From Cryptomeria japonica (taxonomy: Eukaryota > Streptophyta > Pinopsida > Cupressales > Cupressaceae): 64,000 bases of DNA. The notes below the pieces were generated by a model. It was not told the DNA's origin, ran no database searches, and saw only the letters and a program-made list of their open reading frames with translations. Below are positions 1 to 11,122 of the stretch, one piece after another. The stretch is from positions 820,503,896 to 820,567,895 of the forward strand of contig NC_081414.1 of NCBI RefSeq assembly GCF_030272615.1. Direction: 5' to 3'. The stretch's first letter is position 1, and each line of letters starts with the position of its first letter. The position numbers were made by a program, and so were the translations under genes.

Positions 1-80
1 AGGAGTCCCCTGTCCCCAAGACGTCCCCGGGATGGGGACGGCTGAAAAAAATATCGGGGACGTGTCCCCGGGTAACATAG
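1..80. mobile_element. Right end of GC-rich hAT-like element (partial)
   Basis: Rich in GTCCCCGGG-type palindromes and ends in CCCGGGTAACATAG, resembling the right end CCCGGGTTTCGTAG of the complete copy at 7026-7868. The left part lies outside the window, so no target duplication can be checked. Assignment rests on this end similarity only. Confidence 0.45.
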
Positions 81-404
81 GTTATATCTATGCAATCCTG
101 ACTCCCTAGAGTGTATAGAACCAATTCAAAATGACATGCAACGGATTATGGGTAACAACCAACCTTAAATTTTGACATGCAGCTGATTAAAAGCAACAAG
201 CAACACAAATTTTCTAACTAGAATTGCTCAGATTTAACATGCAACTATCTGGGTAGTTGCCAAACTGACATGCAAGATCTGGGTAGTCACCAAAACTGAC
301 ATGCAAGTTCACTAAACTAACATGCACTAATCTGGGTATTCACTAAATTGACATGCAACGCTGAAACTCCAACAGGTTGGCAAGATAACTAGCTCTGATA
401 CCAC
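81..404 (-). mobile_element. 5' internal region of a minus-strand LTR element with short degenerate repeats
   Basis: Lies just inside the LTR at 405-1186, so for a minus-strand element this is the untranslated leader downstream of the primer site. From about 130 to 365 the word TGACATGCAA or a close variant recurs many times, alternating with ATCTGGGTAGTCACC-like words. No reading frame is visible. The rest of the element lies left of the window. Confidence 0.5.
391..403 (-). promoter_or_regulatory. Primer-binding site, initiator Met tRNA type
   Basis: The minus strand reads TGGTATCAGAGCT, the classic site complementary to the 3' end of initiator methionine tRNA used by many plant LTR elements, especially Copia. 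It sits one base inside the end of the adjacent LTR, as expected. It fixes the element's orientation as minus. Confidence 0.85.
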
Positions 405-1186
405 TGTAATATCCCAAATAGGATATGTACTATAATTCTAAAAATAATTTCCTGAATTCTGCCCTAGTTAAATGCAAACATATATATGGAACAAATCTTA
501 ATCAAGATTATTCAGTCTGCTGCTACAAATCAGAAATTTTGAACCTGCAATTACAATCAAATAGATAGGCCAAACATGTCCAAATACAACTCAGAAATCT
601 GCCATTACACATCAAACCTATCAATAGGTTTCTACATACCAAAATGACATAGAATGATGCTTAAAACCCTTTTGGCGATATTACACCCTGCGAAGATATA
701 ACTCTGAAACTCTACGAATCTATCCAAACTGAACAATGAAGCGCAATTGTGAATTCTGAGATGAATTCACCAAGTGGGCTGATCTAGGTTGGCTGATCTA
801 GGTTTTCGTCCTAACAGCCGAAACCACTAGGGTTTCCGTCCTAGGGTTTGAGAACAAAATCTGTAGAGAGAATTATAAAAAGTTTGTCATGAATGCCCTC
901 CTTGTTGCATCAATCCTCCTTTTATAATTGTTTGTCAGCCTTGGATACATTGCATCTACACACTTCCATACTTAGGCGATTAATATAAAGTTTACATTAA
1001 TTATAAAAAATCACCCCATGAAGACATCGCCTAGTCATTAAATGTTAAGTCTTAAATGGCCCCCTTTTAATGACTTAATGAACAATTATAATTATTCCCT
1101 TTTAATTATTTATTAACTCTAGCCAAGGGAATTAAGAAGCTAGAGTTTGACTGCCATTTGCCTGTCAAAATGATGGGGACATTACA
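405..1186 (-). mobile_element. 5' LTR of a minus-strand element, TGTAATGTCCC family (782 bp)
   Basis: On the minus strand it begins TGTAATGTCCCC and ends GGGATATTACA, so the TG...CA ends lie in an 11-bp imperfect terminal inverted repeat. The primer site follows directly. The same terminal signature bounds the solo LTRs at 20547-21743 and 22744-24741. The other LTR is outside the window. The element appears to have landed in or beside the giant LTR whose 3' part follows. Confidence 0.75.
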
Positions 1187-2605
1187 GAAGGTGATTACAC
1201 AAGAAGCATTTACTTATACAAGGACATGATCCACAACACCAACAGCAAGAAGGGAGGACTTCAAGATATTCAAGAGATTTCGTAAAAAGGAGAAGTCATA
1301 CAATCATCTCAAAGCAGTTGTGACATCAAGGGTTCATTCCAAGGTAGTCACAAGATCCAAAACTAAGAAGTCAACGTCTATACCTTACACCTCCATGATC
1401 GAGACATTCAAGACGATAGTTTCAAAAGAGTTAATCAAAGTTAGAAGATCATCATCATCACTGTTAAAGCTAGATAATTTTGAGTATCAAGAGATATTGC
1501 TCAATATTCATTCATGATGATCTGCCAAGTCTACAAGTGCAAGTTGAGGTGGCATCCTAGTCATCACTTACCAATCAAAGGAGTTCCACATTAGCACGTC
1601 CGGATTCAATGAACCAAGCTTATCATATGGAGACACAAACTTCGAGGCACCTACCCTTGTTTCCTATTGGTTCAAATTTAGTATTGAACCTGAATGTAAA
1701 TATTTCATTTAACAAAATAAAGTTTGTTGTAACAAACCCTAATTAGGGTTTTCATTGTAAAATATTGGCCATTGATTGGGTTCAATCCAGGCCATTCATT
1801 GTAATGAGCTCTCTATATAAAGCTCAAGCTCTTCATTTGTAAAGATTAATAGAATAGTGTGTAGTCCAAGGATAGATATATTAAAAGATAGAATAGAAGT
1901 TAGATTAGGAGGAGGAATTGTTGTTAAGACTTGTAAATGATATACTCTTTTCAATGAAGTTGTGGTGAAATGTGTTATTTCAACAAGTCCCATGGTTTTT
2001 GCTTCTTATTTGCTTTCATGTTGATTAGATTGAATGGAAGAATTTGTTGAATGCATTTGTGTGGAATCCATTAAGTCCATACCACTGGCCTCTTGTTGAT
2101 TGTAAGTGTGCCTTGTGTGGTCAGCTGGAATGATATGAGCTTAACTTCAAATTGTTATATATCCATTGTTTATGCATTAACTTGAATGGTAATCAATGTT
2201 TGATGATAATGATTTGAACATTTTTGAATTGCGCCTTAGAAGATTGCACTGAGCTTGTGTCAAATTGTTCGAATCATTCACTCTTCTCTTGCATTCTTAG
2301 GATTAGAATAGACTCCCTAAACCCTATGTCTTTTGCTCTTTCTTTATTCTCCAAGCGGGTAGATAGAATCTAAGTTACAGCAATTCAAGTATTCAATCAA
2401 CGTAAGTCCCCTTGTGATTCTAGCATAATCACATCAAACCATTGAGCTTATCCACACGTCATGACCCGACATTTATGAACCTTGGAGTTATCTCAAGTGA
2501 TCCTTAAGCTAATCTTCGGCATTTGAGTAACTTTGTTCAAGAGATGATAAGATAATTTTGGGTATTTTATTTTGTGCTAGACTATAATTAAAAAACACAT
2601 CAACA
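1187..2605 (+). mobile_element. 3' part of a giant hairpin-family LTR
   Basis: Collinear with the last about 1.3 kb of the complete giant LTRs: the GAGGTGGCATCC...GTCATCAC segment, the ACCCTAATTAGGGT palindrome near 1735, the second TATA region (CTCTATATAAAGC near 1811), the GTAAGTCCCCTTGTGATTC segment near 2403, the TATTTTATTTTGTG polyadenylation-like region and the terminal ACACATCAACA. The hairpin array and 5' half are not in the window, so it is truncated or interrupted on the left. ORFs through it are short and not conserved. Confidence 0.8.
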
Positions 2606-2960
2606 AGACCAATATTGCCTCTTCTAACAATCAACTGTGATTTCTGAGGTAGTTTTACATGTATATAAATTCTGCATAGCTCAGGACTTAGTAAGATTAT
2701 TCAGGACCATAATGCCCAAGCTAGATATGCTACAACTTTGAAATGCCTTTCATTTCTGATCCTTTTGAAATCTCATCTTTTTACATCAACACATGAAACC
2801 AGACGAATGTATAAATAATAAAATAAGAAAAATACATGAACCAATATTTTCATGCCAATTACATCTAAGTAACAGGAAAGGCACATCAAAGATTTGAAAG
2901 CAGCTACAAAATATGTTCTTGGTGAGAAATACAGATGAGAAGCAATGGAAAACAACATAC

Positions 2961-3135
2961 CTTTCTGATATCTTTCTTCCTCACCAATGCGTCTACGAAG
3001 AACATTGAGCAATGACCCAAAATACAAGGCCAATACAGTGCATGTCAATGTGATTACATTATATGGCATGCTGAAATCAGGTGTTGCCAATGGGACAAGT
3101 AGCACCTCTGTATAAAGCTGAACTGAACTTTTATA
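2961..3135 (-). CDS. PIGT: GPI transamidase subunit PIG-T/GPI16, penultimate or last-but-few exon (fragment)
   Basis: Encodes part of the PIG-T (yeast GPI16) subunit of the GPI transamidase, the ER-membrane complex that attaches GPI anchors to proteins. The translation contains the plant PIG-T signature PLATPDFSMPYNVITLTC followed by a hydrophobic stretch (VLALYFGSLLNVL) and RRRIGEEER: the C-terminal lumenal strand, the single membrane segment and the start of the cytosolic tail. Splice signals bound it: acceptor TTTGTGCAG before TATAAAAG, and donor AAAG/GTATGT after GEEERYQK. The last tail residues must lie in a further exon to the left, where a giant LTR now begins within 400 bp; I did not find that exon. 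The frame is open, so the exon may be functional. Confidence 0.85.
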
Positions 3136-3403
3136 CTGCACAAAGCATAATGTGACATCAAAAAGGAAAGAAAAGAAATCCAGACAAGACTAAATTCTCC
3201 ATTCTAAAATGCAAAAAGGACAATATGAATTTTCTCAGGCAACCATTATTGCATTATTTTCCATTTTGCATTACAGCCCACTGATAAAACTTCAAAAACT
3301 CAAGCATCTGCTACACCAAAAATGTCCATTTGCCCTGTAATCCAAGGCCTGGAACTTTCCCACAAACATAGACACTAGAGCTCAACGCAAATAAAATTCT
3401 TAC

Positions 3404-3550
3404 CAGAAATTCTAGCAACGAGCTTGATTTAGATGCTTTTTCTTTTGAATACCATCTATTTGTTTGGAAATCTGGAAAGCTAATATGAGTGGATGGCAAG
3501 TCAAAACCCTGATTAGCATCTGGTGGGTATTCATCAATTCGCAGAAAGCC
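3404..3550 (-). CDS. PIGT: GPI transamidase subunit PIG-T/GPI16, preceding exon (fragment)
   Basis: Upstream exon of the same gene on the minus strand. It encodes GFLRIDEYPPDANQGFDLPS and continues to ISFPDFQTNRWYSKE; the DEYPPDANQGFD block is highly conserved in PIG-T. The acceptor is GAGTATGCAG before GGCTTTCTGCG and the donor is TTTCTG/GTAAGA. The intron to the next exon is about 270 bp, short for a conifer-type gene. Upstream exons are not recognisable further right and may be far away or outside the window. Together the two exons cover only the last roughly 110 residues of a protein of about 600-650. Confidence 0.85.
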
Positions 3551-4920
3551 CTGCATACTCAACCAGTACATAGAATAAATTTCTAAGAAAAGCTTTTCAA
3601 AAAGATGAAACCAGGTACTTGTGTCAATTGAAGTATGTGATAAAAACACAAGCACAAATTTTAATTACCATAGCAAATTTTCAAAACATTGAATTTCCAA
3701 CATAAAATTTACACATCTTTTATCAAAAGAAAAGGGAGCATGTAGCAAAACTAAGATAAATGAAGACTAAAGTCTATCTCATGTTTCATAACTTAGTGTT
3801 TTTTTCTGCTGGTAGTTCTCTTTTAAAACTGATTGTAGCTGTGTTAAGTATTGAAATCTTTCAGACATTTTTTATTAGAATATTATTTTTTGTGGGATTT
3901 GGCCCATGTTTCTAAGTCATCTCAACACGACCTCCAAGATTAGTCATTCACATTAATGTCATTTTTCCTCATGCATGTGGGTAATAATTGCAAGACAAGC
4001 ACGCCCACTTAGCACATTAACACCTCTAAGCATTTGTTAGTAGGGTAGGTAATGGTGAATGTAAACCATTCCTAATGATAAGTCACCCTTGTTTCCCAAT
4101 GCTAACCATCTAGCCTCTTTCCCTGTTGCCAAATCTTTAGGTGTGCTTAATGCCTTATAGGTCACCCTTGTCTCACAATTCTAACCAACATGGAATTAAT
4201 CCAATTACAACCCAATCAAGTATTTATGTTAAGCATTGAAATATTTCATGGGCATGTTCAATTAGAATTTTTTTGTTGGAAGGATTTGACCAACAGGTTT
4301 TTAAGTCATCTTAAGATGACCTTAGGAGCAATCATTTAAACTAATGATATTTTTTCTCATACATATGGGTAATAGTTACAAGGCAAGGGAACCCACTTAG
4401 CACACAAGAAGCTCTAAACATTTGATAATGGTGAGGAACAATGAATGTAATCAACCACTTTGGAATTCTCAGCATCTAGTCTCTTTGTACTTTCCAAGTC
4501 CCACTGAACTATTTTGGTTATTTGTGGGCATTTCTATAATTTCATTATTTTTTTTCTTTCTATTTGAGTGGTTTTGCTTGACTGCTAGTTAATACTTTAC
4601 TTCCCAAGTTAACAATTATATTGACCCAAATCAGAATGTACCTTTATGGAAACAAAGTCTTAATGATGTAGAGAACTACATTTCTAAGAGCTATCCTCAT
4701 TATGATAAGGATTTCCAATCCTAAAATGAGAAGTGCATTCGGCAACAAAATATAAAAGAATTGAAAACCCTGCAAGCTCAACCAGTATGTAAAACAAATT
4801 TATAATACTTTTTAAGGCATGGAAACAAGTGATTCACAACATGGAAATACAAAATTAAACAACAGACTTATGTGCGTTCTTAAAGGGAAAAAATCAAACA
4901 TACATTTCCAGAAAAAGAGA
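3551..4920. other. Unassigned AT-rich stretch, probably PIG-T intron
   Basis: No coding potential recognised. Near 4766 a sequence resembling the PIG-T intron/acceptor neighbourhood (ACCCTGCAAGCTCAACCAGT) reappears, and blocks near 3900-4100 and 4250-4440 resemble each other, so this looks like an old, diverged tandem duplication of intron sequence. No exon body accompanies the repeated acceptor-like word. Confidence 0.4.
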
Positions 4921-5243
4921 TACCCATAAATAAAAATATAACATACTCTATGGAAAGCAATGGAAGTGGATATCATGAATCAAGACAATGCTAAGATATA
5001 TGAAAACTACATTGTCTAGTGTTTTGAGTAGTTTTTCTCAATTAATGGTCAATACTTCCCTTCCCAAAAATATTGACAGTGATACCCATAAATAAAAATA
5101 TAACATACTCTATGGAAAGCAATGGAAGTGGATATCATGATTCAAGACAATGCTAAGATATATGAAAACTACATTGTCTAGTGTTTTGAGTAGTTTTTCT
5201 CAATTAATGGTCAATACTTCCCTTCCCAAAAATATTGACAGTG
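4921..5243. repeat. Tandem duplication, two units of about 162 bp
   Basis: The unit beginning TACCCATAAATAAAAATATA occurs at 4921 and again at 5083 with only one or two differences, and each copy ends with AATATTGACAGTG. The near identity indicates a recent local duplication. A weaker, older relative of the unit lies near 3745-3800. Confidence 0.9.
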
Positions 5244-6906
5244 GACACAGATGACCTAATCCAGAAAAACAGCACTAAGGATGTAGTGAAGATAGGTTTT
5301 GACAATTACCTTCTACATGAAAACCTTCCCAATCCCTAAGTTGATAAAGAGCATAGCATTGCAACTCATCACTACCAAGAAAGAAAGGGGGTTGAATGGG
5401 TAAACAGTTGCATTGCACTGTTACCACATCCACTTATGTGATTTCATTGAATAATAACACAAGAGAACCATTGGAATCAAAAGTGGAATGTGTTTGGGAG
5501 ACCCAGTGACTGCATTAGGACGTGTTGAGTCAGTATTTGTTTATAATTATGGGGGAAACCCTTAGCATGATTATTGCAAAAGTAAATCAGTTGGGAAGAT
5601 AATGGTCTCTCAATTACCAAGAGGAGATAAATATACTCAAGCTTCAAATTTACAGATGACAGTATCGTTGTCCACTTCCAATTTGAGAGAAATAAGGCAG
5701 CTAAAAAAGTTACTCTGCACCTATCAACTTGCCTTCTGCCAATAGATAAACTAGTATAGATATCTTAAATACATCTATATAAAGAAATGCCGAGAGATAT
5801 CAATTGGAAATATTTTATTTACCTTAAAATATTCTATTTTATTTTAAATTATATTTATTTTTTTAATCGATAATATGTATTTTATAAATATTGAAAAATC
5901 AAGTACATAGAAAGTTAGATATAACTGATTACATTCCTCTGTCAACCCAGGACCCCTTTGTTACCCAAGTTTGTCATTGATGTCAAATGAACATTCAGTT
6001 TAATGTATTAATCAGTTTATGAATAGTCATAGAAAACATATGCTAGCAAAACCTGATCTTGTTGATTGGATATATGCTAATAGCATAGTCGATTTTCAAA
6101 CCATAGTGTTGAGTTTGCAAATTTTGACGAGATATGATCTGAATATTCAAATCTTTGGAATAACTTGTATTGGGCTGTACAGAAGATCACAACTTCGTTT
6201 GTGGTATGTGATCAGATATTTGCCTTTGATTAAAATATGTGAATAGGTTCAGATTGCATAAACAGAAAGTGTTAGATCAGAATATAATTAATGTTTCAAA
6301 TAATCACAGCAAATGGTCGATATGTTTGTGTAAAACATTACCACATACAGCAGATGGCCACGAAGATGGCGTGATTCCTTGATTGTTTTTTTTCTTGTCA
6401 ACAATATACAGAAGAATATCATTGTCTTTATCATGTTGTAATCAGACTTTAATCGAAACTTAGACAATCTCTGATATTATATTTGTGATCAATGAATTGA
6501 TAATGGATATCATTCATTACTTCTACCAACATAAGACAATTATAAAAAGCCACCACAATGGGAAAATGAAAAGCCACGATGAAAAGGAAGTTGGAAGTAG
6601 TTGGTAGTTAGAGTTGTTAGTTCTAACCACTTAAAACTTCCTAACTATATGCAGTTTGTTGCATCTTCTATATCAAAACTTTCATTTGATGATGTGGGAG
6701 GGTTATGTAGATAAAAACAGTGATAGAAAAGGATTCCAAAGAAAATATTTTAGAGTGAATGTATGACATATGTGATGATCGAACGTTCTTTCATGACCTT
6801 GGAAAAGAAATCAGTACTGTGTACACAAAATAAAGTGTTCAGAACAGTTCTATGAAGATTGAAGATTGACATACTTCTAAGAGGAGAGAAGGTGATTTTT
6901 ACGGGT
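5244..6906. other. Unassigned stretch
   Basis: No gene recognised. The segment 5668-5750 is nearly repeated at 10682-10765. From about 5950 the text CCCAGGACCCCTTTGTTACC, followed by TTGTCATTGATGTCAAATG, resembles the start of Copia LTRs (compare TTGTCATTAATGTCAAA at 18212), so a degraded Copia LTR may run from here to about 8480 with the GC-rich element inserted in it. I could not set its ends. Confidence 0.35.
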
Positions 6907-6997
6907 GATTGGCAGGCATAACAGTGATATTTTTCTCTCAGATTTGTTTAAACAGTGATCTAATTTTGGATATCTATGTTAATAAGAAAAGTCTCAT
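6907..6997. repeat. First unit of a 91-bp tandem duplication
   Basis: The unit starting GATTGGCAGGCATAACAGTG is repeated starting at 6998. The second unit is split by the GC-rich element at 7026-7868 and resumes at 7877 with CTCTCAGATTTGTTTAAAC, so the duplication predates the insertion. Confidence 0.85.
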
Positions 6998-7025
6998 GAT
7001 TGGCAGGCATAACAGTGATATTTTT

Positions 7026-7868
7026 CTACATTACCCCAAGTTTCCGGGACAGGGGGACGAGTTTCCGGGACGGCAAATTTTTTTGCCAAATTTGGGGACG
7101 GGGCGGGACGGCTATATAAAATATAGGGAAAATTTAAAATATATAGGAAAATTCTAAATGTTCATATGAAAACATGGATAAAGCATGCATCTATACATTA
7201 TATTCATATGAAAATATGGATATAGCATGTGTATGATACTATGAAAACATTTTAGAATGCAAACATCAAACATACAACAGTATCAATAGACTCAATACTC
7301 AATATGCACTCATAATTCAGAATTTCAATTCATTCACATTGTCAATATGCATATCATAATAGATATTAAAGAAATAACATACATAATGGAGCCTAATCAG
7401 ACTCGGAAGTTAAATTTTCACTACTTCCATCAGCGCAGTTTCCCCCTATATTTTTCAACGGGGGTTTGGGGGCAGCGCCCCCAAGTTGGGGTCAAGGGGC
7501 ATCGCAAAAAACCCTTCATGAGATATTTCACTCCCTCAATTACGCAAAAAGCATCATTAAAAAAAATTGAAAATACGACTTTTTTTATTTTAATATTTTT
7601 CCCTAGCCCTAGATGTGGGGGATGTCTAGCCATCTCCGAGACGGCTGGGACGTCCCCAATCCGTCCCCAGCCGTCCCCGGGACGTACGGACGTCCCCCAC
7701 AGCTAGGGAAGCCATCCCCCCGTTTCGGGGACGTCCCCTCAAAATTCTGACAATTTGGGGACGGGGGGGGGGGGGGGGGACATCCCTTGGCCGTCCCCAA
7801 GTCCCCGAAACATCCCCGGGACTGGAACAGGGGTTTTCAGGTAGGGGACGCGTCCCCGGGTTTCGTAG
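7026..7868. mobile_element. GC-rich non-autonomous DNA transposon, hAT-like (843 bp, TSD ATATTTTT)
   Basis: Flanked by an exact 8-bp direct repeat ATATTTTT (7018-7025 and 7869-7876), the length typical of hAT transposons. The ends are CTAC...GTAG with a weak longer inverted similarity (CTACNNNACCC). Both subterminal regions are packed with CCCCGGGAC/GTCCCCGGG palindromes and include a long G run near 7758, while the centre (about 7130-7400) is AT-rich. ORFs across it are low-complexity and not credible, and no transposase is present. The hAT assignment depends on TSD length. Confidence 0.6.
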
Positions 7869-7876
7869 ATATTTTT

Positions 7877-8480
7877 CTCTCAGATTTGTTTAAACAGTGA
7901 TCTAATTTTGGATATCTATGTTAATAAAAAGAGTCTGATGCTATTTTATCAAGTGATCATATTCTGACATTTCAGTCAAGTAATTTACATAACAGAGAAG
8001 ATACTTGCAGATTATTTTCAGATTACATTCAGTTTGCAGAGACATTGAATTTGATAAAACAGAATGTAAATATTTGGTCACAGATTTTGTAACCATTTGT
8101 AATCAGTTGTATTAAGCCTTAGAGTTGGTGCTCTGAGAAATCTGACTTGGTGCTCAGATCATTGAATTGTACTCTTGATTGGATTGGTGCTCTTAAGAAA
8201 GGGGTTTGGTGACTCCTTAGGGTTGGTGCCCTTAAAGATTGTAATTGATTTTAACTTTGACGCTGGATTAGGACAGTAGATCCTAGCAGTGTTACTCACC
8301 GTGGTTTTTCCCATCTTGGGGTTCCACATCAAATCTTGTGCAGTTGTTCCATATGTGATTGTTTTGCATTATTGTGGCAGTTTCAGTTTAAAAGCAGTTT
8401 TACAAAAGGATTTAATTGGATAAAAAGTTTTAAGATTCATTTACTATTGATTCACCACCCCTCTTAGTAGTAAACCTGTG
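7877..8480 (+). mobile_element. Copia-type LTR, R/U5-like portion (boundaries uncertain)
   Basis: From 8124 to 8235 it shows the serial TTGGTGCTC/TTGGTGACTCC/TTGGTGCCC words, and then GTGGTTTTTCCC followed by GGGGTTCCACATCAA. The same order of features occurs at 19138-19350 just before a Copia gag fragment, which identifies it as Copia LTR sequence in plus orientation. No primer site or gag follows, so it is probably a solo or truncated LTR. Confidence 0.5.
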
Positions 8481-9600
8481 TCTAGACTCTACACCCTTAC
8501 CACAAAATTCATACTGACCATCCAACTATCGACACCCAAAGACTAAATACGAAACACCAACAACCTGCTAGAAACCATCATAGCCTCAAACCAGAGAAAT
8601 ACATTCACTATCAACAGTCTTTCCATACAAAATAATAATTTGATTCTGCATATACGCAGCCCCTTTGACAAAAATGGAACCCTCGCCTTCCCCAGCCTAT
8701 ATCATGGATATGACATTAACCACCTACCCAACTCTCAACCACCCAAGCCAAAAAGAGTCTGTGACTCACCAAACCCAAGTCACCAATTCAACAAAAAGGA
8801 ACCAAAGAATAAACTAGTGACATTTCCACAACAACAAATCCATTATGGAATTCAAAAAGACAAAAAACCATCCCACCGCATTAGGGAACATCTCACCCTT
8901 TGCCCTCACAACTTTCGCCACCACCAGCCACCATGGGAGCAAATGCCATCTCTTTTGGCCTCCATTGCTTCGGCTCTACCAACCCTTGCATCCGCTCCAC
9001 CCTCCCTGCATTGCTCTCCTCCACTTTTCCTTGGAGAAAAGACTACAGTGCATTCCATCCTACCACCGCTTCCACCCTCCTCACATCCTTGTTCACACCA
9101 ATTGGCCGACGGAGAAAAGGAAAGAGCTCCCAAAATTCGTCTACATCCCCATTTTCAACCCCTTCTTGCAAGTCAAAACCCGCCGCCGACACTACCCATT
9201 CTAAAACTAAATGAAACCCCAAAAGCCAATCACCCTCAAAGAAGGAACGCAAAACCCACTCCACCACCTCCTCCCTTTCACCCAAGTCCAGACCCCAGAT
9301 GGCAACCATCACCACAATATTAGCAACCACACGATATCTATGGGTGGAAGCCATAAACTCCACACCAAATAGGATAGTGATTGCCTGCAAAAAACCCTCA
9401 TCACCAAATTTGAACAATCCTTTAATTCTCTTTGAGGAAATCTTCCCCCAAAAAGCGACCTGCTGCCTTGTCATTTGGAGAGTGAATGTCGCCTCCATTC
9501 TCTCTGCAAACACCACCAGACACCTTTCTACCCACAATTAGTGTCCTCTGCCACCTTATAAGCCCCTGCCATATCTGTCATCAAACATTAAAGGATAATA
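8481..9600. other. C-rich stretch with long overlapping ORFs, not recognised
   Basis: The plus strand is strongly C-rich and poor in stop codons in several frames on both strands, for example a 227-codon plus frame (8640-9323) and a 164-codon minus frame (9043-9537). The translations are low-complexity and match no family I know. Because the RNase H domain to the right is on the minus strand, the minus frame could be a diverged 3' tail of that LINE. I make no functional claim. Confidence 0.3.
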
Positions 9601-9601
9601 A

Positions 9602-10153
9602 TTAATGAGCACCAACTTCGACATGCCAAGTCTCATCGCAATCATTTTGAAAATCTTCAAATTGTAGCTCCTCATCATCATTGAAGGACACTGCCCATTT
9701 AGACAAGGCATCAGCAACCTCATTCCCCTCGTGTTGCACATGTGACACAAGGAAATCATTCACTTCCATTAGCATTTGTTTAATTGCCATTATGTATTTA
9801 TTCAAGTGCCAAGCATGGATCGCTCCCATTTTGATTGCATAAACTATGATAGAAGAGTCACCTTCCAAATGAATTTTCAAAAGCCCCATCTTCACACTAA
9901 GATTAACTGCTAATAATGCGGCTTGCGCCTCAGCAACATTGTTTGTCCCGTTTGAGAGCCTTTTTGCTCCCATCATTAAAATATTTCCCTTCCAATCTCT
10001 AACAACAACCCCAGCACCAAATGGCCCAAGATTACCCTTGGAGTCGCCATCAAAATATATTTTAAACCATCCTTCCTGTGGTGCCATCCATGTGATTTTT
10101 TGTGTTGCTCCATCTTTTGGATAAGTTCGGCCAAGCCTATTAACAATCCTCAT
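9602..10153 (-). CDS. LINE-derived RNase H domain (RVT_3 type), fragment
   Basis: A 183-residue open frame with the plant RNase H-like fold found at the C terminus of LINE ORF2 proteins. Visible catalytic motifs in order are YFDGDSKGN with the first Asp (about residue 34), NNVAEAQAAL with the Glu (about 72), LEGDSSIIV with the second Asp (about 97) and NEVADALSKWA with the final Asp (about 147). WFKIYFDGDS...GAGVVVRDW is the usual opening. All four acidic positions are intact although no reverse transcriptase lies upstream; the region to the right (10154 on) is AT-rich noncoding. It is either a 5'-truncated LINE copy or a stand-alone RNase H-like gene of LINE origin. No poly(A) or target duplication was identified. 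Confidence 0.75.
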   Translation of the reverse strand: MRIVNRLGRTYPKDGATQKITWMAPQEGWFKIYFDGDSKGNLGPFGAGVVVRDWKGNILMMGAKRLSNGTNNVAEAQAALLAVNLSVKMGLLKIHLEGDSSIIVYAIKMGAIHAWHLNKYIMAIKQMLMEVNDFLVSHVQHEGNEVADALSKWAVSFNDDEELQFEDFQNDCDETWHVEVGAH

Positions 10154-10680
10154 TTTAAATAATATTTACTACATACAGAAATATTTAAATTATATTGTAT
10201 CTACATTATTTATTTTTTCTCTATACAAAGTTTTTATTAGATAAATGACATCTACTTTTTATATTTAAATTTACAAAGTTTTTATTGGATAATTGACATG
10301 CTTTTTATATTTAAATTTTAAAATTTTTATCATTGTTCATAAAAATCATTAAAAATAAAAATTTATAATGTATATATTTTTAAAAAAGTATTGCAATTAT
10401 GAAATGGTGGATAATTTTTAAATATCTTTGTTTTAATTTTATATTTATATATCTATCTAAAACTTATAATTTTGATGAGGGTAAATTTTGTTTTATACGG
10501 TATTTATTTTAAAAATATTAAATTTATAATTAATATTGGTTGTCAATTTTAAGCTAAAAGTAAAAGTTAACATTAACACACTCACGCCATTTCACTCCAC
10601 CACTTGCTGCCATTGTAGAATGTCTCTCCGCATTAATAAGAATAAATGCAATGTGCTATTTTCCACTATTCCTTTTCTTT
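10154..10680. other. AT-rich intergenic stretch
   Basis: Very AT-rich with runs such as TTTATATTTAAATTT repeated at 10256 and 10302. No coding potential is seen. Confidence 0.5.
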
Positions 10681-10805
10681 TGTTGTCCACTTCCAATTTG
10701 AGAGAAATAAGGCAGCTAAAAAAGTTACTTTGCACCTATCAACTTGCCTTCAGCCAATAGATAAATAAGAATAAATGCAATGTGCTATTTTCCACTATTT
10801 GTCTT
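10635..10805. repeat. Dispersed 84-bp segment flanked by a long direct repeat
   Basis: The segment 10682-10765 nearly repeats 5668-5750. It is bracketed by a direct repeat that includes AATAAATGCAATGTGCTATT at about 10640 and again at about 10770. The arrangement resembles an insertion with a long target duplication or a local templated duplication; the mechanism is unclear. Confidence 0.6.
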
Positions 10806-11122
10806 CAAAAAATAAAAGGAATTATCATGCCTTTCACTCAATTGTGTGAGCTTCATCATTTGATTTTACTTAAAGTTTCTCATGTTTTCCAAGTTTGAAA
10901 TGTTGTAACTACTTTCCCTGGGATAGAGGAGCTAGTGTATTTAATTGTGTTCAAAACCAATCTCTTCTTTGTTATTTCAAAATGGCCTCAATGACACTCT
11001 TTGGGACTATGAATCCACCATTTCTAACGTCATATCTAACCTGCAACTTCACACTATTCCTCATAAATCTTGCTTGTATGACCCGTATCCACTTTGATCA
11101 TGAGCATGATGCTGCTTCCACA

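Noticed and set aside
8640-9323. 227-codon plus-strand ORF as a proline-rich gene
   Set aside because: Several frames on both strands are open together because the region is C-rich. The translation is low-complexity and matches nothing known.
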